A stretch of 5,605 bases of DNA from Humisphaera sp. (GTDB taxonomy: Bacteria; Planctomycetota; Phycisphaerae; Tepidisphaerales; Tepidisphaeraceae), in contig JANXVV010000284.1 in the NCBI GenBank assembly GCA_025351525.1, positions 1 to 5,605 on the forward strand. Direction: 5' to 3'. The position numbers were made by a program, and so were the translations under genes. Below the pieces are notes generated by a model. The model was not told the DNA's origin, did not search any database, and was given only the letters and a program-made list of their open reading frames with translations. The stretch's first letter is position 1; each line of letters starts with the position of its first letter. Shown in pieces: positions 1-5,430 of the stretch.

Positions 1-74
1 TTGAGACAGGCCAGCGACAATGCCGCCGCGATTCCCCAAATTTTCAAACCGTGTCTCGCAGCGTATGCAGTCAT
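1..74 (-). CDS. N-terminal fragment of an exported or membrane-anchored protein (cut by window edge)
   Basis: Reading leftward from an ATG at 74, 24 codons stay open to the window edge. The protein starts MTAYAARHGLK and continues with a hydrophobic run IWGIAAALSLACL. This is the classic order of a signal peptide or N-terminal anchor: a short basic segment (R8, K11), then about 13 apolar residues. A cysteine at residue 23 follows L-S-L-A, which is only a poor lipobox, so a lipoprotein is possible but not shown. A GGAGG ribosome site lies 10 bases upstream of this ATG. The gene follows the phosphotransferase on the same strand, with a hairpin repeat between them. Nothing of the mature protein is visible, so no function can be given. 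The start is well supported; the identity is unknown. Confidence 0.6.
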   Translation of the reverse strand, partial: MTAYAARHGLKIWGIAAALSLACL

Positions 75-84
75 GATGCGAAAC

Positions 85-89
85 CCTCC
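85..89 (-). promoter_or_regulatory. Shine-Dalgarno site GGAGG for the gene starting at 74
   Basis: The minus strand reads GGAGG, then 10 bases, then ATG at 74. This perfect anti-16S match supports a gene start there, although only 24 codons are inside the window. Confidence 0.6.
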
Positions 90-124
90 GCCAGAGCGGT
101 TTTCGACTCAAGCGTATTAAGATT

Positions 125-211
125 GGGTGCCACAGGTCGCGGTACTCCGAGACCTGTGTTCTTTGGTCGCCGCAAGACACAGGTTTCAGAGTACCGCGAC
201 CCGTGGCACCC
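125..211. repeat. Long imperfect palindrome, REP-doublet-like
   Basis: The left arm 125-163 and right arm 174-211 are reverse complements with about three mismatches and one bulged base, around a 10-base loop (164-173). The left arm is itself palindromic: CACAGGTC at 131-138 pairs with GACCTGTG at 151-158. The right arm has a similar, weaker internal symmetry. It lies between the phosphotransferase stop (237) and the next gene start (74), both on the minus strand. No T-run follows in that direction, so it is not a textbook intrinsic terminator, though it may act on the transcript as a stable hairpin. No coding signal was seen in it. Confidence 0.8.
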
Positions 212-236
212 GACCGGCTTCATGCCAAACCCTTCG

Positions 237-1361
237 CTAGCCCTCCGCCAATTCAATGAGCTTCTGGGCATTGTGCGTCATCCAATACACTTTTCGCTGC
301 ACCATCTGCAGGAAGGTCAATCCCTCCATGCGGCCAAAAGTTCCGGTGGCGGCAATCGGGAAAACCGCCTCGGCGATCAGCGCCTCGGCCATCAACCAGG
401 GAATGGCGCGAATCTCGGCCTGCGACAGCAGCATCACTTCATCATAGCCGCGTAAAAAACGCTTGAAGCGGCTTTCGTCGATGTATTCCGGCCATTTGCT
501 CACATCCTCATCGCCGCCCAGGATGGAGAATTGTAGCGCGCCGTTGGCAATGTCAATAATCCTCGGCAAAAGGCGCGCGGCATCGTAATCGATCACCGCC
601 ACGACGTGGTTGTCTCGAAACAGCATATTGCCGGGATGCCAGTCGGCATGCACGATCTGCTTCGGCCATCCTTCCAACCCCTGATGCTCGACCATTTCGG
701 CACAGTAGCGGTAACTTTCCAGAAGAAAATTCAGCAGCGCCACGATGCTCGCCCCATCCGGGTGATTGGCGGCCAATGTTTTTGGAATCGTCCGCAGCCC
801 GCTCTCCACCGCCGGGGCCATGTGATAACTGCCGCTGGACGGCTGCCATTCCGATTTGAAATCGAGCAGCAGTTTGTGGTAAAGCGCAAGAATCCGCCCG
901 CTGTCGAAGGTGGCCTCGAGCGATTGCGGGTATCCCTGGCCGGGGATGTACTCGAAGAGTTCGTAGACCAACCCCCGCCATTGAAGCATCGAATTATTTT
1001 CTTTTTTCGTCCCGATCAGATGCGGCAGCGGAAATTGCTTCCCCGCCAGATAAAGCTGCAGCGCATGGCTGAACGCAACCTTGAACGGATCGTCTTTCCC
1101 GCGCGCCCGGCGTTTGAGCAGGTATTTCCCGTGGTCGGAATGAACGAGAAGTTTGGGAGCCTTTCGCGAGCCGCGCGGGTATTCGATGATGGTTTCGATG
1201 ATCCCGATTTCAAAATGAGACATGACGACGGCAAGCTCTTCGACGCCGAACTGCTCCCGGTCCCCGCGCTTGGGAACACCGGTGCCGGAACCGGAAATCG
1301 AAGCTCCCGACATCGTGCCGGAGTTGGCATCTTTTCGCGTTGGAGCGGCGGAAGGTTGCAT
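237..1361 (-). CDS. APH-family phosphotransferase (aminoglycoside phosphotransferase/choline kinase-like fold)
   Basis: This 374-residue protein is a small-molecule kinase of the APH superfamily, probably cytoplasmic. Key motifs are visible. YLLKRR at 80-85 contains the likely ATP-anchoring lysine K83. The catalytic loop HADWHPGN at 238-245 has D240 as base and N245 as metal ligand. IDYD at 257-260 has D258 in the DFG-like position. A hinge-like segment LVYELFEYIPG lies at 131-141. The substrate cannot be read from the sequence; homoserine, choline, sugars and antibiotics are all used in this superfamily, and gene context gives no hint of drug resistance. The first ~38 residues are Ser/Gly-rich and probably disordered. 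A start at M47 would cut into the segment EELAVVMSHFEIG, which looks like the first domain helix, so M1 (GAGG 11 bases upstream) or M17 is preferred. It is separated from neighbours on both sides by palindromic repeats and is probably transcribed alone. Confidence 0.88.
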   Translation of the reverse strand: MQPSAAPTRKDANSGTMSGASISGSGTGVPKRGDREQFGVEELAVVMSHFEIGIIETIIEYPRGSRKAPKLLVHSDHGKYLLKRRARGKDDPFKVAFSHALQLYLAGKQFPLPHLIGTKKENNSMLQWRGLVYELFEYIPGQGYPQSLEATFDSGRILALYHKLLLDFKSEWQPSSGSYHMAPAVESGLRTIPKTLAANHPDGASIVALLNFLLESYRYCAEMVEHQGLEGWPKQIVHADWHPGNMLFRDNHVVAVIDYDAARLLPRIIDIANGALQFSILGGDEDVSKWPEYIDESRFKRFLRGYDEVMLLSQAEIRAIPWLMAEALIAEAVFPIAATGTFGRMEGLTFLQMVQRKVYWMTHNAQKLIELAEG

Positions 1362-1422
1362 GAATCCACGATCCTCGTCACTAGGCCAGGCAGAATTGCA
1401 AGGCCACCGATTGGGTCAATCT

Positions 1423-1450
1423 ACCATAACCCACGGCTTAGTGGCGTCAA
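1423..1450 (-). promoter_or_regulatory. Candidate sigma70-type promoter for the phosphotransferase gene
   Basis: On the minus strand TTGACG (1445-1450, five of six to the -35 consensus) is followed after 16 bases by TATGGT (1423-1428, four of six to the -10 consensus). Transcription would begin near 1416 and give a leader of about 55 bases before the start at 1361. A short palindrome, GATTG-GGT-CAATC at 1409-1421, covers the predicted start point and could be an operator, but such a short match may be chance. Confidence 0.4.
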
Positions 1451-1486
1451 CGGGGAAATGGTTATTGTACCATTCCGTCGTTCTCC

Positions 1487-1637
1487 GGTCCCCTCCCCCC
1501 ATGTACTCATGGGGGGAGGGTTAGGGTGAGGGGTTTTTCTTCGTAGTGAGAAGGCGTTGCACTTCTCGAATCAGCCGAAGAAAAATGCAAGACCCCTCAC
1601 CCTAACCCTCCCCCCGGAGTACCGGGTGGAGGGGATC
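1487..1637. repeat. Large compound palindrome (~150 bp) overlapping the 3' end of the phosphoesterase gene
   Basis: The core is a perfect 24-bp inverted repeat (1511-1534 with 1592-1615). A second perfect 10-bp stem (1534-1543 with 1576-1585) and a 6-bp stem (1548-1553 with 1562-1567) lie inside it. Outside it, 1487-1510 pairs imperfectly with 1616-1637. Each side can also fold alone: 1491-1502 pairs perfectly over 12 bp with 1509-1520, and 1606-1617 pairs with 1622-1633 with one mismatch. The arms contain the CCCTCACCCTAACCCTC word typical of dispersed REP-like elements in many bacteria. The right arm includes the last codons and stop of the metallophosphoesterase gene. The size and the absence of a coding frame of its own fit a non-autonomous, MITE-like or REPIN-like element. 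Confidence 0.85.
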
Positions 1638-2573
1638 GGAAATCTCTAATGCAGTTGATTCGTAAGCCATTCCTGTCCGCTCCAGCCTGAACACCGTGAT
1701 CTCCGGTCGACACCACGCCAGCACCCTTTGCCCATACGATAACCCGCGATTGACATACAGATGCCGGCCATTCACGGGATAATACCCGTGCGTGTAATGC
1801 CGATACCGCTGCGGATAAAACGTGCGGCCAAACCGACTCGTCGCCACCTGCCGCCCGTGCGTATGCCCGGCCAACATCCACTGCCAGGGATATTCCATCA
1901 ACTCCAACACATTGGCCGGATTGTGATTGAGACAGATGATCGGCAACTGCGGATCGACCCCCGCAAAACCCTTGGCCGGGTTAATATGCCCGGACCATTC
2001 ATCGTCCAATCCCACCACCGCCAGCGTTTTATCGCTGCCCGCCGTCCTCACATATTCCGTCTCATTCCGCAGCACCCGCAACCCCCGGTCTTTCAAACAT
2101 TTCTCCAGAAAATCCCCGCGCCGACCGCCTTCCACCGACTGGTTCTTCCCATAAATACTGTAGTCGTGATTGCCCAGCGTACAGATGACCCCCTGCTTCG
2201 CCTTTAAGTGGGAAAGCAGTGTGGCCACGCGGTGCGCATAGCGATAGCCGCCGGTGATTAAATCACCCGTGACCACGATCAAATCCGCATCCAGATCATT
2301 CACCCAGCGGATGTGCTGAATCAGATACCGGGCCCACACCACCGGGCTGTAATGCAGATCGGAAATCTGCACGATCTTAAATCCGTTGAACGCCGGATCG
2401 AGATTTTCCAACGGCATCTTCACGCGGGAAATTTCCACCCACCGGCGATTCAACGGCAGCGCGTGCGCGCCCGTCAACCCCACGCTCGACATCACATGCC
2501 AGATCGCCCGCCGCCAGCGATGCTGCTTGCGCCACTCCGGGTTTTTAAGGTAATGACTGACGAAATTCGCCAT
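1602..2573 (-). CDS. Calcineurin-like metallophosphoesterase (YkuE/YaeI-like)
   Basis: This 323-residue protein is a two-metal phosphoesterase. All five family blocks are present: DLH at 72-74 (D72, H74), GD at 103-104 (D104), GNHD at 134-137 (N135, H136), H217 in CLNHNP, and GHTHG at 236-240 (H237, H239). The order and spacing fit the YkuE/YaeI branch, where some members act on phospholipids or lipid-A precursors; the substrate here is not known. The basic N-terminus (about residues 1-55) has no clear signal peptide or membrane helix. The last 11 residues (from D313) and the stop are encoded by the palindromic repeat at 1487-1637, so the native C-terminus has probably been replaced or extended. 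The start at 2573 has a purine-rich GGAAGGG five bases upstream. The TPR gene ends 24 bases upstream, suggesting one transcript. Confidence 0.92.
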   Translation of the reverse strand: MANFVSHYLKNPEWRKQHRWRRAIWHVMSSVGLTGAHALPLNRRWVEISRVKMPLENLDPAFNGFKIVQISDLHYSPVVWARYLIQHIRWVNDLDADLIVVTGDLITGGYRYAHRVATLLSHLKAKQGVICTLGNHDYSIYGKNQSVEGGRRGDFLEKCLKDRGLRVLRNETEYVRTAGSDKTLAVVGLDDEWSGHINPAKGFAGVDPQLPIICLNHNPANVLELMEYPWQWMLAGHTHGRQVATSRFGRTFYPQRYRHYTHGYYPVNGRHLYVNRGLSYGQRVLAWCRPEITVFRLERTGMAYESTALEISDPLHPVLRGEG

Positions 2574-2597
2574 CGCGTCCCTTCCACTCCGCGTTGC

Positions 2598-2921
2598 TCA
2601 TTCGATCATGCTCAACGCGCCCCGCATCTCATCGGCGGCGTGGTGATCGCCCTTCTTTTCCGCCGCCGCGATGCCACTGTGATACGCCGTCTTCGCCGCC
2701 GCGATGTCCCCCGCCGCCTCGTGCGTCAACCCCGCCTGATGGTACGCCACGCTATACCCCGGATCTTTCTCGACGACCTTGTTGAACCACTGAATCGCCG
2801 CCGTGTGATCGTTCGATTTCTTATGCTCTAAAGCGATGGCATACAGCAGAAATGTATCGTTCGGATCTCGCTCCAACAGGGCCTGGAGCTTTTGCATGCG
2901 GTCGGAAGGTGGCGTACTCAT
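2598..2921 (-). CDS. Small tetratricopeptide-repeat (TPR) protein
   Basis: This 107-residue protein is made almost entirely of TPR-type helices and is probably a cytoplasmic adaptor for protein-protein contacts. With M at 2921 as residue 1, TPR-like units run from about residue 20 to 53 (DPNDTFLLYAIALEHKK and onward, ending near EKDP) and from 54 to 87 (YSVAYHQAGLTHEAAGD and onward). A final helix with KGDHHAADEM caps the array. There is no signal peptide. The frame also has an ATG at 2951, giving 117 residues, but that one has no ribosome site, whereas 2921 has AGGA nine bases upstream. It is the first gene of a likely two-gene unit with the metallophosphoesterase, 24 bases apart, so the two products may work together; this is inferred from spacing alone. 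The fold is clear and the role unknown. Confidence 0.85.
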   Translation of the reverse strand: MSTPPSDRMQKLQALLERDPNDTFLLYAIALEHKKSNDHTAAIQWFNKVVEKDPGYSVAYHQAGLTHEAAGDIAAAKTAYHSGIAAAEKKGDHHAADEMRGALSMIE

Positions 2922-2930
2922 TGAAGTCAA

Positions 2931-2934
2931 TCCT
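2931..2934 (-). promoter_or_regulatory. Shine-Dalgarno AGGA deciding the TPR gene start at 2921
   Basis: On the minus strand AGGA is followed by nine bases and then ATG at 2921. The alternative ATG at 2951 has no purine-rich stretch upstream, so this site favours the shorter protein. Confidence 0.5.
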
Positions 2935-2979
2935 ATTTCAACGACGCTCATACGACAACGGGCGTACTCGCCGCTATTC

Positions 2980-3078
2980 GTTTAGCGGTAGGGCCGGAGG
3001 CCCACGTTTTATTCGCATTCAATTCACGTTTCACTCATCCGAGAAAACAAACGGGGGCCTCCGGCCCAACCGCTAAAC
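2980..3078. repeat. Long imperfect palindrome between ald and the TPR gene
   Basis: The arms 2980-3009 and 3049-3078 are 30 bases each, reverse complementary with two mismatches, around a 39-base AT-richer loop. Each arm contains a smaller palindrome: GGGCC-GGA-GGCCC on the left and GGGCC-TCC-GGCCC on the right. It begins three bases after the ald stop codon. In the direction of ald transcription no T-run follows, so termination would not be of the simple intrinsic kind. Whether the TPR gene is read through from ald cannot be told. Confidence 0.82.
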
Positions 3079-3081
3079 AAT

Positions 3082-4191
3082 TCAAGAACTGCAGATCGCC
3101 TCGCACTTCATGCCAAACGTATCCGCCACCGCCTTCAGCGTCACTTTTCCCTCGACCAGATTGATCCCCTCCGCAAACCCCGCATCCTCCGCCGCGGTTT
3201 TCGCATATCCCCCGTTCGCGATCTTCAACGCATAGGGCAGCGTCGCATTGCACAGCGCGATCGTGCTCGTCCGCCCCACCGCTCCCGGCATGTTCGTCAC
3301 GCAATAATGCACCACGCCCTCCACCACATACGTCGGATCCTGATGCGTCGTCGGCCGACTGGTCTCGATGCACCCGCCCTGATCGATCGCCACATCCACG
3401 ATCACGCTGCCGTTCTTCATCGCCACCAGATCATGGCGACTCACCAGTCGCGGCGCTTTGGCCCCCGGAATCAGCACCGCGCCGATCACCAGATCCGCCT
3501 GCCGAATCTGATCGCGCACCGTATGGATGTCGCTGAAAATCGTATGGACGTTCGCCGGCATCACATCGTCGAGATAGCGCAGCCGATCCAGATTGATGTC
3601 CATCAGAATCACGTTCGCCCCCAGTCCCGCCGCCACTTTGGCCGCGTTGGTGCCGACGATCCCGGAGCCCAGTACCACCACGTGCGCCGGCGCGACGCCC
3701 GGCACGCCCCCGAGCAGAATCCCCCGGCCCATCATCGGTTTCTCCAGATACTTCGCCCCCTCCTGAATGCTCATCTTCCCGGCGATCTCACTCATCGGTG
3801 TCAGGCACGGCAACCCGCCGCGCCGATCCTTGATCGTCTCATACGCGATCGCCACAATCCCGCTCTCCAGACAAGCTGTTGTAAGCTCTCGCGAAGCCGC
3901 CAGATGGAAATAGGTAAACAGGATCAACCCCTTGCGAAACAGCCTGATCTCCTGCGCCTGCGGCTCCTTCACCTTGATGACCAGGTCCGACTCCGCAAAA
4001 ATCTCCGCCGCCCCGGAGATCATCCGCGCCCCCACCGCCGCATAATCGTCATCCGTGAATCCGCTGCCCACCCCCGCGTTCATCTCCACCCGAACCTCAT
4101 GCCCGGCCTTCACCAGCAACTCCACTCCCACCGGCATCATGGCCACGCGGTATTCGTCGGGTTTTACTTCTTTGGGGATTCCGATACGCAT
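3082..4191 (-). CDS. ald: Alanine dehydrogenase (EC 1.4.1.1)
   Basis: It catalyses the reversible NAD-dependent deamination of L-alanine to pyruvate and ammonia in the cytoplasm, linking alanine use to central carbon metabolism and nitrogen assimilation. The 369 residues match the usual family length of about 370. The N-terminus MRIGIPKEVKPDEYRVAMMP is the family signature. The pyruvate-binding and catalytic residues fall at their textbook numbers: R15, K75, H96 and D270. The Rossmann NAD site is VVVLGSGIVGTNAA (171-184), with the acidic D198 in LMDIN favouring NAD over NADP. VTNMPGAVGRTST (298-310) is the conserved C-terminal block. A strong ribosome site, GAGGTGA, lies just upstream of the ATG. 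The gene is complete with no missing residues. It diverges from the toxin-antitoxin operon across 194 bases. The related transhydrogenase alpha subunit is excluded by length and end-to-end match to alanine dehydrogenase. Confidence 0.97.
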   Translation of the reverse strand: MRIGIPKEVKPDEYRVAMMPVGVELLVKAGHEVRVEMNAGVGSGFTDDDYAAVGARMISGAAEIFAESDLVIKVKEPQAQEIRLFRKGLILFTYFHLAASRELTTACLESGIVAIAYETIKDRRGGLPCLTPMSEIAGKMSIQEGAKYLEKPMMGRGILLGGVPGVAPAHVVVLGSGIVGTNAAKVAAGLGANVILMDINLDRLRYLDDVMPANVHTIFSDIHTVRDQIRQADLVIGAVLIPGAKAPRLVSRHDLVAMKNGSVIVDVAIDQGGCIETSRPTTHQDPTYVVEGVVHYCVTNMPGAVGRTSTIALCNATLPYALKIANGGYAKTAAEDAGFAEGINLVEGKVTLKAVADTFGMKCEAICSS

Positions 4192-4275
4192 GAACTCACC
4201 TCTCCAAACGCACCTTTGCAGGGCACGATCACAAGGCTAACAACAGGGAAGGCGGTCAGGAACTACCGGGACGAT

Positions 4276-4290
4276 ATTGTCCAAGACAAT
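4276..4290. promoter_or_regulatory. 15-bp palindrome in the divergent ald / antitoxin gap, possible operator
   Basis: ATTGTC-CAA-GACAAT is a perfect 6-bp inverted repeat with a 3-base spacer. It lies 84 bases upstream of the ald start and 95 bases upstream of the antitoxin start, where a regulator of either gene could bind. No good promoter for ald could be placed by eye in 4192-4300, so the assignment stays open. Confidence 0.35.
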
Positions 4291-4329
4291 TGCGAAAGAT
4301 CTTTTATTCGCGAGCAAATTCGGGAGATC

Positions 4330-4372
4330 GTACTTATACTTTACGAATTGTACTTAAGGCCGTGTACGAATT
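4330..4372 (+). promoter_or_regulatory. Tandem operator-like repeat and TATACT box upstream of the antitoxin
   Basis: Two tandem units each begin GTACTTA and end TACGAATT: 4330-4349 (20 bases) and 4350-4372 (23 bases), differing only in the bases between. A TATACT sequence at 4335-4340 (five of six to the -10 consensus) sits in the first unit; no convincing -35 is seen. The repeats end 13 bases before the antitoxin ATG. Type II antitoxins commonly repress their own promoters by binding repeated or palindromic sites in this position, so this is the likely autoregulatory operator. Confidence 0.45.
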
Positions 4373-4385
4373 AAATGGTGATGCC

Positions 4386-4727
4386 ATGAAAACAATCCCC
4401 ATCGAAGAATTAGACCGCCGGGTGGCTGACACCCTGAAGATGCAAGGAGGCGATGAGCCTGTCCTTCTCACGGAAAACTCAGCGGCACTGGGTCTTCTGC
4501 TGCGTTTGCCAAACGAATTGAAGCACTCGGAAATTGACAAGGCGATCTGGACACACGGGCCGGATGGAGCGGTCCTCATGATTTTTCAAGCGAAGGGTTT
4601 GTCTCGCCTTCGGCAGCCTGAGCCGAGCGACGCCGTGCTGCCGCAGTTTGGAAACTGCCGGGGAATGCTGACGGTCGTCACTGAGGATAACGAACACCTG
4701 AAGGACTTCGACGAGTACATGCGATGA
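4386..4727 (+). CDS. Antitoxin of a type II toxin-antitoxin system (Phd/VapB-like)
   Basis: This 113-residue protein directly precedes and overlaps a PIN toxin gene, which marks it as the cognate antitoxin: it should bind and block the toxin and repress the operon. The N-terminal part MKTIPIEELDRRVADTL, then DEPVLLTENSAALGLLL (23-39), resembles the Phd/YefM DNA-binding fold, where a 'PVVLT-NG-PVAVLL' type strand pair is typical. The C-terminal part RGMLTVVTEDNEHLKDFDEYM (split at T96/V97) has the acidic tail with a final DFxEYM that antitoxins of PIN toxins often use to cover the active site. At 113 residues it is longer than a typical Phd protein of about 80, the extra being the middle (about 42-88). 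The ATG at 4386 is preferred, with GGTGA just upstream; a TTG at 4290 would add 32 residues with no family resemblance and would run through the operator repeats. Confidence 0.8.
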   Translation: MKTIPIEELDRRVADTLKMQGGDEPVLLTENSAALGLLLRLPNELKHSEIDKAIWTHGPDGAVLMIFQAKGLSRLRQPEPSDAVLPQFGNCRGMLTVVTEDNEHLKDFDEYMR

Positions 4728-5122
4728 ACCTTCTACTGGACACACATGCCTGGTTGTGGTTCGCCCTCGGCGATTCGCAGTTGAGCGGCGTCGCGAAAGC
4801 GGAGATTCTCGATCCGTCAAACGTCAAGTTCATCAGCCCCGTCTCCTATTGGGAAATTTCCATCAAGATTCGATTGGGCAAGTATGTCTTGGCTAATCCG
4901 TACAAACAGTTCATGGAACAAGCCATCGCCGGAAACGGATTCCAATACTTACACATCAGTACGGACCACACGGAACTTGTTACTACACTGCCCTTTCCTC
5001 ACGGCGACAATCACCGCGATCCATTCGACCGAATGCTGATCTCGCAGGCGATTGTCGAGCGAATGACAATCGTCAGCAACGACGGGAAATTGAGCGCCTA
5101 CGGCGTTCCTATTATCTGGTGA
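4724..5122 (+). CDS. PIN-domain toxin, VapC-like endoribonuclease
   Basis: This 132-residue protein is a PIN-domain ribonuclease, the toxin of the pair; relatives cleave tRNA or rRNA and stop translation when the antitoxin is lost. The acidic metal-binding residues are in place: D6 in LLLDTHAWLW, E44 in SYWEISIK, D99 and D102 in HRDPFDRMLISQA, and D120 in VSNDGKL. This motif set matches the Sll0205-like PIN group. The length is normal and all active-site residues are present, so it should be active. The ATG overlaps the antitoxin stop as ATGA, giving coupled translation. Codon and base use is patchy; for example 4861-4920 has 25 G+C of 60 against 39 of 60 at 3601-3660 in ald, which fits but does not prove acquisition by transfer. 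The RNA target cannot be read from sequence. Confidence 0.92.
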   Translation: MNLLLDTHAWLWFALGDSQLSGVAKAEILDPSNVKFISPVSYWEISIKIRLGKYVLANPYKQFMEQAIAGNGFQYLHISTDHTELVTTLPFPHGDNHRDPFDRMLISQAIVERMTIVSNDGKLSAYGVPIIW

Positions 5123-5158
5123 GAATCTGGCGTCCAGATAACAGGCCACCCTATTTTT
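5112..5158 (+). terminator. Hairpin at the toxin stop, possible weak terminator
   Basis: ATCTGG (5125-5130) pairs with CCAGAT (5134-5139) over a 3-base loop. The same right arm, extended to CCAGATAA (5134-5141), can instead pair over 8 bp with TTATCTGG at 5112-5119, which is the last codons of the toxin. A T5 run follows at 5154-5158, but 12 bases after the stem, so this is not a canonical intrinsic terminator. Confidence 0.3.
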
Positions 5159-5215
5159 CGGATGCTGAATCATCCACGATCAATTGGCGATCGGATTCGG
5201 GTCTTTTGAAAAACT

Positions 5216-5282
5216 GGTGGCATGGGCGTCTCGCCCATGCTTTTTGGCCGAAGAAATGCATGGGCGAGACGCCAATGCCACC
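5216..5282. repeat. REP-like palindrome downstream of the toxin
   Basis: The arms 5216-5240 and 5258-5282 are 25 bases each and reverse complementary with one mismatch, around a 17-base loop. Each arm is itself a palindrome built on CATGGGCG-TCT-CGCCCATG; in the right arm one base is changed. Weaker pairing of CTTTTGAA near 5203 with TTCAAAG (5286-5292) extends the stem. No gene was seen in it. This GGGCGTCTCGCCC-type hairpin looks like a dispersed family. Confidence 0.8.
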
Positions 5283-5328
5283 TTATTCAAAGCACCCATT
5301 CGATAATTGACAAGCTTTTTTGAACGGA

Positions 5329-5395
5329 TTTTTGAATGCGGCACTCGGACCGGATCAAGCCGGGTTTGCCCTATCACTGCGACTGCATTCAAAAA
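5329..5395. repeat. Weaker inverted repeat with 11-bp perfect ends
   Basis: TTTTTGAATGC (5329-5339) and GCATTCAAAAA (5385-5395) are perfect reverse complements 45 bases apart. Inside, GGCA (5340-5343) could pair with TGCC (5367-5370) and CCGG (5350-5353) with CCGG (5360-5363). It may be a degenerate member of the palindrome set here, but the inner pairing is weak and may be chance. Confidence 0.45.
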
Positions 5396-5430
5396 CGCAT
5401 TATTAGATGGAACGTCCGAACCCTGAAAAT

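Noticed and set aside
51..455. Plus-strand open frame crossing the palindrome at 125-211
   Set aside because: It overlaps the kinase gene antisense and the repeat, has no ribosome site and no protein-like pattern.
606..1529. Plus-strand open frame (307 codons) opposite the phosphotransferase
   Set aside because: It has no recognisable motif, is His/Arg/Pro-rich, and runs into the palindrome at 1487. The opposite strand encodes a clear APH kinase.
2313..2831. Plus-strand open frame opposite the TPR/phosphoesterase junction
   Set aside because: It is Arg/His/Pro-rich, spans two real genes on the other strand and has no domain.
2931..2959. TTGTCG-17-TAGGAT as a promoter for the TPR gene
   Set aside because: The would-be -10 overlaps the AGGA ribosome site, so the transcript would start at or inside the start codon; both hexamers match only four of six.
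3307..4374. Long plus-strand open frame (355 codons) opposite ald
   Set aside because: The protein is extremely rich in His, Arg and Pro with no domain pattern, as expected from the antisense of a GC-rich gene. The minus-strand ald frame has all catalytic residues.
4290..4385. TTG start adding 32 residues to the antitoxin
   Set aside because: The extension would be translated through the TATACT box and the operator repeats and has no family resemblance; ATG at 4386 has GGTGA upstream.
5307..5312. Perfect -35 hexamer TTGACA on the plus strand
   Set aside because: No acceptable -10 follows at 15-19 bases and no gene lies downstream.
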